A DNA stretch of 64,000 nucleotides from Mycogone perniciosa (taxonomy: Eukaryota > Ascomycota > Sordariomycetes > Hypocreales > Hypocreaceae): assembly GCA_025331125.1 (NCBI GenBank), contig JAOALB010000082.1, positions 80,964 through 144,963 of the forward strand, written 5' to 3'. A model generated the notes under the pieces. The model had not been told where the DNA came from and did not search any database. It saw nothing but the letters and a program-made list of their open reading frames with translations. Shown here one piece after another: positions 46,038 through 57,088 of the stretch (position 1 is its first letter; every line of letters starts with the position of its first letter). Made by a program: the position numbers and the translations under genes.

Positions 46038-48225
46038 ATGCCTCTCGGGGCATCTTCATCCCGCTGGGCTCTGCGGCGTCTGCTGCTCCCCGGGACGGTC
46101 ATCACCACCGGTGCCGTAGTGGCCTACAGCCTCCGGCCGCGAAACATCCCCGGATCCTCATCGCCAGCCGTGCCTCCGCCCACCTACGGCCCGGATGGCG
46201 CCCTGAATCTGCCCCGGTTCCCCCGCATCAGGTCGCGATCGGAGCAGTTCACTGATCTGCGGAGGAGTAACAGCAATAGCAGCAGCAGCAGCAGCAGCAA
46301 TGCCTGGCCTGGAACTGAATCCGAGCCCGCTGAATATGACATGCTCGTTATTGGCGGCGGAGCCACCGGCGCTGGCGTGGCTCTCGATGCGGCCACTCGC
46401 GGCCTGCGTGTTGCTGTGGTTGAACGAGATGATTTCAGCAGTGGCACCAGCAGCAAGAGCACCAAGCTAGTCCATGGCGGCGTTCGCTACCTGGAAAAGG
46501 CTGTCTGGAACCTCGACTATAGCCAGTATCAGCTCGTTCGCGAGGCCCTCAAGGAACGCAAGTACTTCCTTCAAACTGCACCCCACTTGAGCATGTGGCT
46601 GCCCATTATGCTTCCTCTCGACAAGTGGTGGAAGGCGCCCTACTACTGGGCTGGCACCAAGTTCTACGACTTCCTGGCTGGCAGTGAGGGTATTGAGACC
46701 TCCTATTTCCTCACTCGCAGCAAAGCACTCGAGGCCTTCCCTATGCTAAAATCAACGGACTTAGTAGGTGCCCTCGTTTACTACGACGGTGCTCACAATG
46801 ATTCACGTATGAACGTTTCTATCGCCATGACTGCTGCCTTGTATGGTGCCACCGTTGTGAACCATACCGAGGTCACTGGCCTTCTCAAGAACCAAGATGG
46901 CCGCCTGTGTGGTGCTACCGTCCGGGACCTCATCGCCGAGCGAAATGGCCGTCCCGGGGAAGACATCGCTATTCGAGCCAGGTGTGTTGTGAATTGCACT
47001 GGTCCATTTACTGATTCGATTCGCAAGATGGATGATCAACAGTGTAAGGAGATTGTTGCCCCCTCCTCGGGTGTTCACGTCATTCTGCCCGGTTACTACA
47101 GCCCTGCCAAAATGGGCCTCATTGATCCATCCACGTCGGACGGGCGTGTCATCTTCTTCCTGCCCTGGCAAGGAAACACAATTGCCGGTACGACAGACTC
47201 ACTATCAGCCATCTCGCAGAATCCGCTCCCCGACGAAGAGTCCATCCAGTGGATTCTTCGGGAGATCAGCCAGTATCTGTCGCCTGATATCAACGTGCGA
47301 CGCGGTGACGTACTGGCGGCTTGGTCAGGTATACGCCCCCTTGTCAAGGATCCAAAGGCCCACAACACCGAGTCGCTCGTACGCAACCACCTGGTTGACA
47401 TCTCTGCCTCTGGTCTCCTGACGTGTGCTGGTGGAAAGTGGACTACCTATCGCCAGATGGCAGAGGAATGTGTCGACGCCGCCATTACCGAGTTCAACCT
47501 CCAGACTCGGCCAGTGGCGAACGCCCCTCGAGTCAGCGGTACTGATATAGTGGATGATGGTGCCATCCTTGATGGCTCCTGCCAGACGCACAACGTCCGG
47601 CTTGTCGGTGCGCACGGCTATAGCAAGACTCTCTTCATCCCCCTTATCCAGCACTTTGGTGTCGAGACCGAGGTGGCCAAACACCTTGTGGAAAGCTATG
47701 GAGATCGGGCCTGGACAGTTGCAGAGCTTTGCAAGTTGACAGATCAACGGTTCCCCGCCCGTGGCGAGCGCATCTCGCAACTTTATCCCTTTGTCGACGG
47801 CGAGATCCGCTACGCCGTTCGCCACGAATACGCCCAGACGGCCGTTGACGTGCTCGCCCGACGCACCCGCTTGGCCTTCCTCAACGCCCAAGCCGCCCTT
47901 GAGGCGCTTCCCAATGTTATCAATGTCATGTCGCAAGAGCTCAAGTGGGACCGTTGCCGGCAAGAAACGGAATGGACAGAAAGTGCGTGTTCTCCCCCCT
48001 TACGCCCTATACCACATGAGTCAAACCTCTGTTGGAACTACGAATCGTTGCTAACATGAGCACCGCCACCTTCTATTAGCACTCGACTATCTCAGATCCA
48101 TGGGCTTGCCCCAACCTATGCAAACAGCGACGCGTAAGCAAGTAGAGCAAGGCAAACTTGACTTTTTGAACTTATTAGAGTGGAACATGTATTCACGTCA
48201 CAACAAACCAGCCGAGGAATCTTAG
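46038..48225 (+). CDS. GUT2: Mitochondrial FAD-dependent glycerol-3-phosphate dehydrogenase
   Basis: Exons 46038-47982 and 48080-48225 (97-nt intron) encode 696 residues. The first 40 residues are basic and lack acidic residues (SSSRWALRRLLLPG), followed by a hydrophobic segment (GTVITTGAVVAYSL), fitting import to the inner membrane facing the intermembrane space. The dinucleotide-binding motif MLVIGGGATGAGVALDAATR starts near 103, then VVERDDFSSGTSSKSTKLVH. The C-terminal region conserved in GlpD/Gut2 is complete (GGKWTTYRQMAEECVDAA). The enzyme oxidises glycerol-3-phosphate to DHAP and passes electrons to ubiquinone. A poly-Ser stretch (SNSNSSSSSSSN) at about 77-88 is encoded by a CAG-type microsatellite and lies between targeting region and catalytic core. 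Confidence 0.96.
46275..46300 (+). repeat. (AGC)n microsatellite inside GUT2
   Basis: Seven consecutive AGC units flanked by AGCAAT encode a serine tract in the variable linker after the targeting sequence. Confidence 0.9.
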
Positions 48226-49453
48226 GCTCCCGCAAAACACCATGCGAATTTTCATGGCTTTTCCCCCCCTTGATTGTTATTGGCTTGTAGGTGTCTGGGG
48301 GAGCAACGCCACATCGGGACTTTCGGGAAGTTCATTATTAGTTGATGCAAATGTGTATCTTGGAGTCCTGGGAGTCGCGGTACATACAAACTACAATCCC
48401 CATATTAAAAATATCAGGCAGATGGATCTGGCCATGTAGATGTAAAGGACACGATAGAGGGAATAGGAGAAGGCGTCGAAGAGATGATCGGAGTCTTCAG
48501 CTTCTCCTTGCCGCTTGTCAAGTTTGCTGCTTACTATTAGGTATCTCTCTATTTTCAGTGATTTTAGAATATCTTGTCAGTCGTTTATCGCCCCTTACTA
48601 ATTCTCGTTCGTGTACGGAGCATGAGGATCTATTCCAGTTTGTGCCGGGCGTGGAGTGGCGCCAGGTTGTGGGATACTATTATTGACAAATCACTGCATG
48701 ACGTCGTGCCTCCATGTTACAAGAACTGCGGTCCTAGCATGTACCGCAAATAATGGTTTCTTGATTCAAAACATCATTTGAAAGAAATATACATGACCAG
48801 CCATGTCCAAAACCTCTCGCGAGGAAGGGTATCTAGGCATCCATTCACCCACCCGTCTATCCACTATTAGGTGTAGTAGCCATGACATGCAGTGTCTTGC
48901 CCACCAACAGTAGCCGTTGCCATGAGCGAATCCCAAATCACCGTTCAATGCCGCCCATCCCCCAAAGTACGCCAGATAAAACAAAATACAGGACAATGCA
49001 CATAGTGCCATGAGAATCTTCCCACCATGCCCATCCCAAGTCGTGCGACCATTAATGAAAACAATAATACCAGTTCGAAATGAAACGCCAAAGGGGTTAA
49101 CCTGTTAATAACCCTTGTTGCCCCTGTAGTTGCCATGCCAGTAAACGCCGTTCCCAAAGCCCAGCCTGTCATATGATTCCTAGTATAACAAATATGCCGT
49201 GTACGTTGATCGTGACAAGATGAGAATGTTCAAAACAAACAAATCCAGGGGGTCCTGGATGCCGATATTCATAACGCGTGACTTCAAATGCGAGCTTCTA
49301 ATTCTCGCAGAAATTGGTCCAGTCTTTGTGACTGATCTTTCTCGATGCACAAGAAATGTTCATGTTGCACGGAGAACAGTCTGGTCTAACTAATTGATGG
49401 TTCAAGTCATGGCAAGCGGGTTGTTGTGCTGCCACTCTTTTGAGAATAAGATA
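48226..49453. other. Low-density region with a possible small membrane-protein gene
   Basis: GUT2 3' flank followed by AT-rich sequence. The only coding-like signal is on the minus strand at 48766-49172, listed separately. The plus-strand frames (for example 49199-49393) look random. Confidence 0.4.
48766..49172 (-). CDS. Possible small hydrophobic protein, frame-broken
   Basis: Two minus-strand frames, one ending in a reading with GWALGTAFTGMATTGATRVI (ATG at 49172) and one from about 49100 with NPFGVSFRTGIIVFINGR and, further on, LFYLAYFGGWAALNGDLGF, down to a stop at 48766. Both are glycine-rich and hydrophobic and read like one short membrane protein shifted by a single base at the GTTAAC near 49098-49103. 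A TTAACAG at that point could also be a splice acceptor. I do not recognise a family. It may be a decayed gene, a gene with an unseen first exon, or chance. Confidence 0.2.
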
Positions 49454-49968
49454 TTAATTCCGGAATTTGAATCTGCTGTTCCACTCGGTCTCCCATCCGT
49501 AAATGTTGGGGTCTGGGGCCTTGTAGCAATGAGCCTGAGGATCGACGAAGGTGGCCGCGCTGTCGGCATCAAAATCCGGATAAGGCTGAAGGTAGTTCGA
49601 AACATCAGTCAGCAATGGCAATTTTTTTGGTGCATATGCGGACTCGGAATCCAAGGAATCCATGGAACAATTCCTCAAAATTGAATCCTCAGCGAACGGA
49701 ACAAGTCCACGAAGGCCCCTCGATCTAAGCAGAGTCCATCTCGCTTTTTGTAGCATTGGTATGCAACGCTCGTTTCGGATGGAACTCGATTTCCCGGCCG
49801 TGCCATCTGTACAGCATCGAATTGGGCGCCCAAAGTCATCGTCCTGTGTCATTCTGCAGCGTGGATCATTGGGATATGAGACCCGACAGCCATGTTGCAG
49901 TGGCTCCTTCAAGGAAAAGAGGCCACAGGTCGTAGATGCGTCTTCGCAGACGGCAGCTTTGGGAGGCC
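49454..49968 (-). CDS. Possible extra C-terminal exon of the RGS gene, or separate ORF
   Basis: An open frame of about 171 codons in the same phase as the RGS gene. A canonical 63-nt intron (50031-49969, GTGCTG ... CATCAG) would join it to the RGS reading and skip the TGA at 49996-49994, giving a 447-residue protein. The sequence is cysteine-containing (CGLFSLKE, RPIRCCTDG) and ends NIYGWETEWNSRFKFRN. I recognise no domain. It could equally be an unrelated short gene or non-coding. Confidence 0.3.
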
Positions 49969-49993
49969 CTGATGATGGCACGGCCAGTGACCT

Positions 49994-50920
49994 TCATAAT
50001 GAATGGCCGCTGGTCTCGCCGGAATCAGCACCTGACGACGTCGGGGTTGTCCGCCGGTTAGCGCTCTTGCGGCTGAAACCCAACTTGGCTCCGACTTTCT
50101 TCCAGCCTTTGTTGTGAGCAGCAACAGCACGCTGAAACCCGCCGGGGGAAGTGTTGAATGTCCATTCAGAGGTGGGAGGGGTAGTAGGGGGTGTCATAGG
50201 CTCCATCGCGGGAGGCGAATTACCATCGCTATCATCTGTAAGGCCCTCGGAGTCGGCAGCTTGCGAGATTCCACTGCGACCGGATGAGAATTTTGGTGAG
50301 CGGACGGGCACATTGGTGTAGGCCTCGGATTACGAGGGGGTGACTGATTGAAGAAAGGGAACAAGGAGAGAGTCATTCATGAGTTCGTATATTATACGGC
50401 CGGCTTCGTCCAGTTCGGATGGATGGGGCGGAGAAGGCCCGCATGGAACGCGGAGAAGGCGATCTCGGACCTGAGCGGGGATGTTGACTTCGCGGGGAGC
50501 GCAAGGAATGATGTAGACCTGCATCAACTTCTCCCACCAGCTACAGACCCGATCCTTGCCGTCGTGTGAAGGATCCTCCTCGGCAAACAATTGGTTGTAG
50601 AAAGTGGCGTATCGTTGGGAATCCAGAGTAAACTCCAGGGTCTCCATACAGTGATTCTGAGAAAGGTAGGCCATGAAGGCGCTGAGGGTATAGGGGGGAG
50701 AGGCAACATCGAGAAGGATGTCTGTGAGTGTTGGAGGCCGGCTAGCCATGGTGGATCGTGGGCAGGAAGCCTCTGAGGCAGAGACGAAACTGGCAGGCCG
50801 TGACGATGTATAGTAATAAAATTCGCTGAAGTCGTCAAACGCAGACAAGGGTCGTGGGGAATGTTCCGAACTCGGGGCGAGATGGGCTGGAGGACAACGC
50901 CGTATCCTCGGTTTGACCAT
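49994..50920 (-). CDS. RGS-domain protein (regulator of G-protein signalling)
   Basis: Exons 50920-50334 and 50273-49994 give 288 residues. The RGS domain covers about 60-195 (PPTLTDILLDVASPPYTLSA, FMAYLSQNHCMETLEFTLD, then IIYELMNDSLLVPFLQS). RGS proteins accelerate GTP hydrolysis by G-alpha subunits; the AFMAYLSQNHCxETLEF pattern is like the single-domain fungal RgsA group, with no DEP or transmembrane part. The 60-nt intron (50333-50274) contains the in-frame TAA at 50332-50330 and is a multiple of three. The tail is Ser/Thr/Pro-rich and ends with KGWKKVGAKLGFSRK, basic enough for a membrane contact. The true 3' end is uncertain because another open exon follows in phase. Confidence 0.72.
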
Positions 50921-51179
50921 GTCTAACCGCAGTTATACCACACGATTCTGCTTATCCCAAGCTGCAGTCCCGGAATTCGAATCGGTCGGGCGGTCGGATT
51001 GTCTCAGTCTGCGATAGTCGGGCGAATGAATTAATCGTGTGGGGGAGAGGATGGCGACACAAGCAGGAGCAGAAAGGCGGCGGTTGAACGGGGAAGCAGT
51101 CCGAGTGATGCTGCTGGTGCTGATGATGAGTGGGCGAAGACGAGCGGGCGGGAGGGCGTGTCGAAGCAGACTTTAGTAA

Positions 51180-51195
51180 GCGAGCGAGCGAGCGA
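51180..51195 (+). repeat. (GAGC)n microsatellite
   Basis: Four GCGA/GAGC units in the RGS upstream region. Confidence 0.8.
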
Positions 51196-51780
51196 CAGAA
51201 TGGCGAAGAAGGGCGATGAGTGATGATCCCGTGGCTTGCGGATTGCTGGAAAGTTGAATTATTTTGGGGGAAATGGCACGGTGCAGGGGCTGTCAGTCTG
51301 GAGGAGGGAGGATTGTTCGTGGTGGGCGAGGAGATACTTTTGTACGAGTACTGTAGGAAAGTACCTGCTGTAGGTCACTCCGTCTGCCCCGAGCGGCGAG
51401 TCGAGAGATGGGCAGCGGGGAGAGTGGAGCGGCGTGCCAGGCAGAGTGGGGATGAGTTGTAGTTTGGCCTCTACTTGTACGAGTAGCACTACATTGGTAC
51501 TTGGCTGCGAGCTAGTAGTGCTACTACTAATAATCCTCGTAAGGCCTGCAACTATGAGTACTACTACGGAGTAGGTACGACTGCTACCTGTACGAGTACT
51601 CACAGAGCAGGGTTCGGGAGGTGGGCGGGCATCCGGCAGCACGGTATGTGAGTAGGAGTACTACCTACTTCGTAGGAGTATAGATTAATATAACGAGCAC
51701 GAACGAGCATCTGCCAGAGATGGGGATGGGCAGTGGCAAGGTACAGACTCAAATACTCATCGTGCTAGTACTTACTAGTT

Positions 51781-51810
51781 GTAGCAGTAGCAGCAGTAGC
51801 AGTAGCAGTA
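51781..51810 (+). repeat. (GTAGCA)n microsatellite
   Basis: A run of GTAGCAGTAGCAGCAGTAGC-type hexamer/trimer units, about 30 bp. Confidence 0.85.
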
Positions 51811-53497
51811 TGGATGTAGCAGGATGTATCATGTCAGAAGGGATAGGTAACTACATACCTCTATAGGGAGATGGCGCCAGTCTGATCGTGAGGGAAGGGG
51901 GCTCAGGCGCCAGCAAAGCATTTGCCGCCCGTCTTTTGCTTATTAAAAGCAAAGATCATGCAACGGGAGAAACCCCCTGGGTTGCGTGACGATGACGGAA
52001 CCGGCTCCGTCCAGAGAGGTTAGGCAAGGCAAGACTTGAGACTTGGGAGTACGAGACAGAGAGGAGGGAAAGCGGGGGTCACATATTGGGCATGCGATCC
52101 AAGGATCAAAGACACCAAGGGGAGGCATGTATCCCGTGTTACGAATGCTTCTAGATCCCATTGTACCTCCTTATGCATGAGCTCGTACGAATCAGAGCGA
52201 CGAGGCTCCAGCAAGGTACCTGCTCGTAAACGGTGGCGCTATCTTGAGTCACACACTGGGCTCAAGAACATCAGAACGAGAGACAGTGGCGTGCGGAAAT
52301 GTTACTCCCTGGGAGGGACAACAAGGTCCTCCTCGCTGATCAATGCTGGGGGGGGAAAATCAAGAGCCCAGCGTGACTGCGCCGCGCGTCGGCGATAGCG
52401 GCCTCTGCGGCCACTGGAACCACTAGAAGCGCACTGGAAGTCTGTCCTAAAGCGAAGGGACCACTGGAAGATGGCTAAGGTCTCCACCAGAGGGTCGTCC
52501 GGGTGCAGGCGATATGCCGCTAGAAAGGCACTAGAAGAAGCCTCAGTGGCCATGGCGCACGCTGGAGCACGCTGGAGAGGGGGGTGGACCAAGGGCGCGG
52601 GCGCAGTGTCGTTGGCCAGGAGGCGGATCGCCAGCCCTGATTGGGTGGCTGAGGCTGTGTGAGTACCCATCACATTTCCATTCCCATCCGTGGCCATCAT
52701 GCCGTCATGGACCCGTGTCAGGCAGGACATGGTCGATGATACATGGTGACTCGTCGATGCCGGCGGCCTGCATTGGTCCATGGAATCGTGTCAGTATGTA
52801 CGAGTAAATAGAAGAAGCCCTTCTTTGGGTATCAATGCAAGCCCGAAAGAACAAAATGCATGGTGGCACGTACGAGAACGAGAATGCATTTGTTTGCAGC
52901 AAACGCACGCGCTGTGCAGGGGGTCCCACGTATTTCCGCCTCAAAGCACATCCTCGTACGGAGTAGAGTAGTACTTCGTACTTCGTAGACGTCCTCCTAT
53001 TGAACTGTCTGGGTGAAAACACCACGCGAAGGCACGTATACATAGTGCGTACATGCATATGTATATTGAGACCAAGTTACACATGCAGGTTGTATTATTG
53101 TGTAGTGCGCACTATTCATGGTGCTAGCATGTACGGAGTACTCGTATGTATGTGCGGAGTAGGAGCATTCGTATCTGCCATTGCACGGCATGGCTAATGG
53201 TTGATAATAGAGGCTATGCATACCGGAACGGCAATCAAAGGGGAAAAGAAAAGAAACTACTCCGTACACGAAGACCAAAAATACTATGGGAATACTATTA
53301 CCTAGTACTACTCTAGTACTACTATGGAGTAGTTATTACCCAACCCAATGAGCTCAGTTTGGCTGGCCTATTGCTTTTTCTCCTGCGCGCCTCACTTTGG
53401 GACCTCCCGCACCAACCACCGGGAAAGGGGGATTTCATATCCCCCGTCGATGCCTTATGCCCTGCGTAATACCTGACCAACACTATCGCCATCCATC

Positions 53498-53527
53498 TAC
53501 GGAGTACGAGTACGGAGTACGGAGTAC
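53498..53527 (+). repeat. Cluster of three TACGGAGTAC words
   Basis: One copy at 53498-53507 and two overlapping copies at 53511-53527, the densest group in the window. They lie 3.5 kb from the nearest recognised gene. Confidence 0.8.
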
Positions 53528-54468
53528 TACATGTATATGCATATATGCATGATCCACAGGCGAAAGTCCATTGAACCTAACTGGATATTAATGGCCGACC
53601 ATTCCGCAGTCTCTGCGGACAACCCCAGTTCTGAGCAGTAAGGCGGCGATATGCGAGCAGCCCTCACCACGGGGCCGTTGGTGACTTGTCATCACGGCTT
53701 GCCCGTGAATCCAATACGGCACTTATACAGCCAAGTGCTGTAGCTTTGAGTAGTTTTAAGTAGCCTTATCCTAAGAGATATGAACCCTCATTCCTCGCGT
53801 GGCTGACAGGAGGTTTAATGAGACACATACGAAGCAGTCCTCGTAAAGGATTCCATGTGAGAAGGCCGCTGTTCTCACCAGCTGTCAAATCACCAGCCCG
53901 GTCAATCTCGAGGCAATTATTGAACAGGTGGCTTCGCCCAAAGGACGCGATGGGGGACTGGCGCCAATGCAGAGGCATCCGAATCGCGAATGGTGTCTCA
54001 TCACAGCGAAGCCCATCGATGGCGCCTCCGTAGCTACGAGCGAGTACCACTACCACTACGGAGTGGTACTACTACGAGTACTACGATTTGTTCCTCTTTT
54101 CGTGCACATGCAGAAGAGGCGCGCTCCTCGTTACCAGGGGGCCCTGGTCCCAAAGATGAATAAATCGAGATGCCGGTAGGAAGTCAGCCCTGGACCCGGC
54201 AAACAGGCCCTGTTCATCGTCGGATTTTTTATGCTGTCATTCGATCGTGGCAGTTTTGACCAATGTACATATCCGTAGCATCCTAAAGTTAGTTGTAAGG
54301 TTAACAATCCTGTCTTGTTGATGTGAACAAAGTGCAGTACATTCGCGCCGCCCGCCGTTCCCCGACCTTTTTCCTTCTTCCCACTCTTGTCATTTCTTTT
54401 TTTTTCACCAGCCGCCCAATCTCCCGCTGTCTCTCGCTTGCATGTGGCTCCTAGTACGGAGTACGGAC

Positions 54469-54508
54469 TTTTCTTTTTCTTTTTCTTTTTCTTTTTCTTT
54501 TTCTTTTC
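54469..54508 (+). repeat. (TTTTTC)n microsatellite
   Basis: Six or more hexamer units. On the reverse strand the tract would encode poly-lysine, an artefact of low complexity. Confidence 0.9.
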
Positions 54509-57088
54509 CATGCCCTGTTTTCCTTCTGCCTCCCTCAATGTGGCAGGCATTTCTCCACTCCCTGCCACGCCGTCATTTGTCCAAGTATTGCTACTAGCTC
54601 GGTCGTGCCACACACGCAGCCAGCCTGAGTCGGGCGCCATCGTCTCCTCATCACGGCTTCACAAGCCTGTTTTCTCCTCATTCTTATGTTCCCATCAATG
54701 ATCCATCACAGGAGGCCTGCAGCCTCCGAAAAGATACCCCAATCTAGCCCTTTCTAGCGAAGATCGACAGCGAGTATGGTGTCACGTTTACACCCTATGT
54801 CGTATGTCGTACATACAAGTAATAGTATATATTCCGTATTGTATCCGTAAATGCACGCAGATCACACAACTGCCGTTTCCGATACGGCAAAGAGTGCCTC
54901 TTGCAAAAAATGGCACAGGTACTACTGCATCTTGTGCTCTGATAATGCTTAATACGGAGTGTGCTGCAATAGTTCCTCTGCATCCACACAACGTACAGAC
55001 ACGTTGCTGTCCAACTGAGGGTCTGGACATTCGAGACGCCAGCAACAGACGAACGACGACGGTACACATTGCCACACATTGCTAGAACAACGTGTTTGCA
55101 GGCCCATCGTCCCATCGTCCACCTTGCAGGGGCGTCTCGGCAAAGCAGACCGTTGAGAACTCGCCACGCTACTCTGGCCTGGCAACATTGGCCTTCCGTA
55201 GACAACATCAAGGGTAGGTATTACTATCACGTTTCGTCCCCCAGTGGCTGTTGTCGGTCATCATCCGACCTCACCTCACAAAGCATACGAGTTGGTAGTG
55301 TCGCTAAAAATACATGCACGCGCGCAAACGCGATACTATTACTCGTAGCACTTCGTACCATCGTATGATAATACGACTCGAGAGCAGCCAAGAACCGGTC
55401 GGCGACCTAATGACTTTTTTTTTTCGACCTGAACTGACCTGACCTGAACCTGGTGGAGTTCAACCCATCGCCTGACCTGACTCGGTGCTCTGCATGTCGC
55501 CTCTATGGAGCCAGCCCAGGAGCGCGCTTCGAAGGCCAAGACTCAACAGATGAGAAGTTTTTTCTTTCTCTTCCCTTCCTCGTCGGCCTATTACTAGCAG
55601 ATTACCTACGACTATATCAAAGGAGACCCGCCCATCTCCGTCTTCGGACTCGGCCGCCAATACCGACGATGATGGGGTTTTATCGGAAGAAATCGAACGT
55701 CAACGGCCCATCGTGATGAAACGAATCGTCCCGTCTCATTTCGGGACACGCCGGTGAACCCGACGTCTCCATTTGCCCTCTCCTCCACGCACGCATATCG
55801 ACGGTTCGGAGGTTTCAACTAAAGAGCTCTGTGCCCTGTTACCCGGCAGTAGTTGCACAGTCAGTGCAAGGGAATGCTGCCGGCCGTGGATCGGGCAAAC
55901 GGAGAGTTGAGCCGTTTGCGTTCCGTGAGAATACTTCTAGAAGCTGAGTTGACTCGTTGGCGCGCGGCCCCTGAGGCCAGGACTGGAATGTGTCATTTTC
56001 TCCACCGGCTTCTCCGAGTGCGTCACTCTTCTTTTCTATTAGCGAATTTTCCAATCTCGAAAATTTTATCCTCTGGTCCGCTCCTGCTTACTATTGGGCA
56101 GGAGACCGGCATAATCTTGCGAATTGCGACTGCAACGACACAGCACAACCATGTGCTGGCTTGTATGGAGCACAAGCATCGCCAATGGACGCGCCCAATG
56201 CCCCTTGTCTGCATATTCGCCTTCATTTGGGCCGCCTCTGACTGCTGCACTACTGTTGATGTTGGTCCGTGAAGCCATCAAGATGGAAACGGGTGTTCTC
56301 GATTGCCTCCCCGTTCGCCCAGACATTGAAGAGGATCCGAGAGGGAATACGCCGAGGGTATCACTACGGGCCCTCCGTTGAAAACCCGCAATTTCAATGT
56401 ATGCAGATGGGGACGGAACGGCGGGCCTGCATACACGGAGCCGCCGTATGGAGCACATGGAAGCAAATCAGCTGTTTTCTAGAACCTTTCCTGGCTTGGC
56501 CAAGCCAAATCAGTATCATCAACGGCTCCTAACCACACGGCGACGCCGACATCGTGGAACGAGCAACTCTTTGACAACGCTGCCTTGGTCTCTGCAACTT
56601 ACATAATGCTACAGGTAAGTGGCCCCCCTGCACCCTGCCCGTATGTTAGCCATATGCAGAGACACACCATTACAGGTAAGGCAGTAGTAGGTAGTACGTA
56701 CATGCAGCTGCGGTACCCTGCCTACTAGGTAAGTAGTGCTATGTAGAGATTCAGAAAGTACTATAAATTCCCAGAACTACTTGGAGCATCAAGAATTCCA
56801 TCGGGGGTCATGACTAATAGTAGTAACCCTTGGTGTCATTGGCGTCTACTTCGTACACATCACCACAAGAGTTTCATGGATGATGGTATAAGTTATTGGC
56901 ATTTGCCTATCCTGAGGCACCACCTTGTAGACCTATGCTACCTAGCTCACCGAGCACCTAAAGCTACTCTGTGCAACCATCCAAACCCATTCAATCCGTT
57001 GCTAATGCTACTATAACTATGCTATGCCTTTCCGTCCAGTGCCATTCCTTTAACGCCGTTCAACGCCATCCAATCCATGCCGAAATGC

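Larger units (their letters stand above)
50921..57088. other. 6.2-kb gene-poor, repeat-rich interval
   Basis: No open frame here has a recognisable domain or a plausible exon series. The interval holds the upstream region of the RGS gene, several microsatellites (51180-51195, 51781-51810, 54469-54508) and about ten TACGGAGTAC/TACGAAGTAC words (51565, 52957, 53132, 53258, 53498, 53511, 54455 among them). An RNA-only gene cannot be excluded. Confidence 0.5.

Noticed and set aside
48766..49011. Firm call of a new membrane protein
   Set aside because: The frame break and lack of a recognisable family leave it only as a weak candidate.
54131..54640. 169-codon minus-strand frame with a poly-lysine run
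   Set aside because: The lysines come from the (TTTTTC)n microsatellite and the rest has no coding signature.
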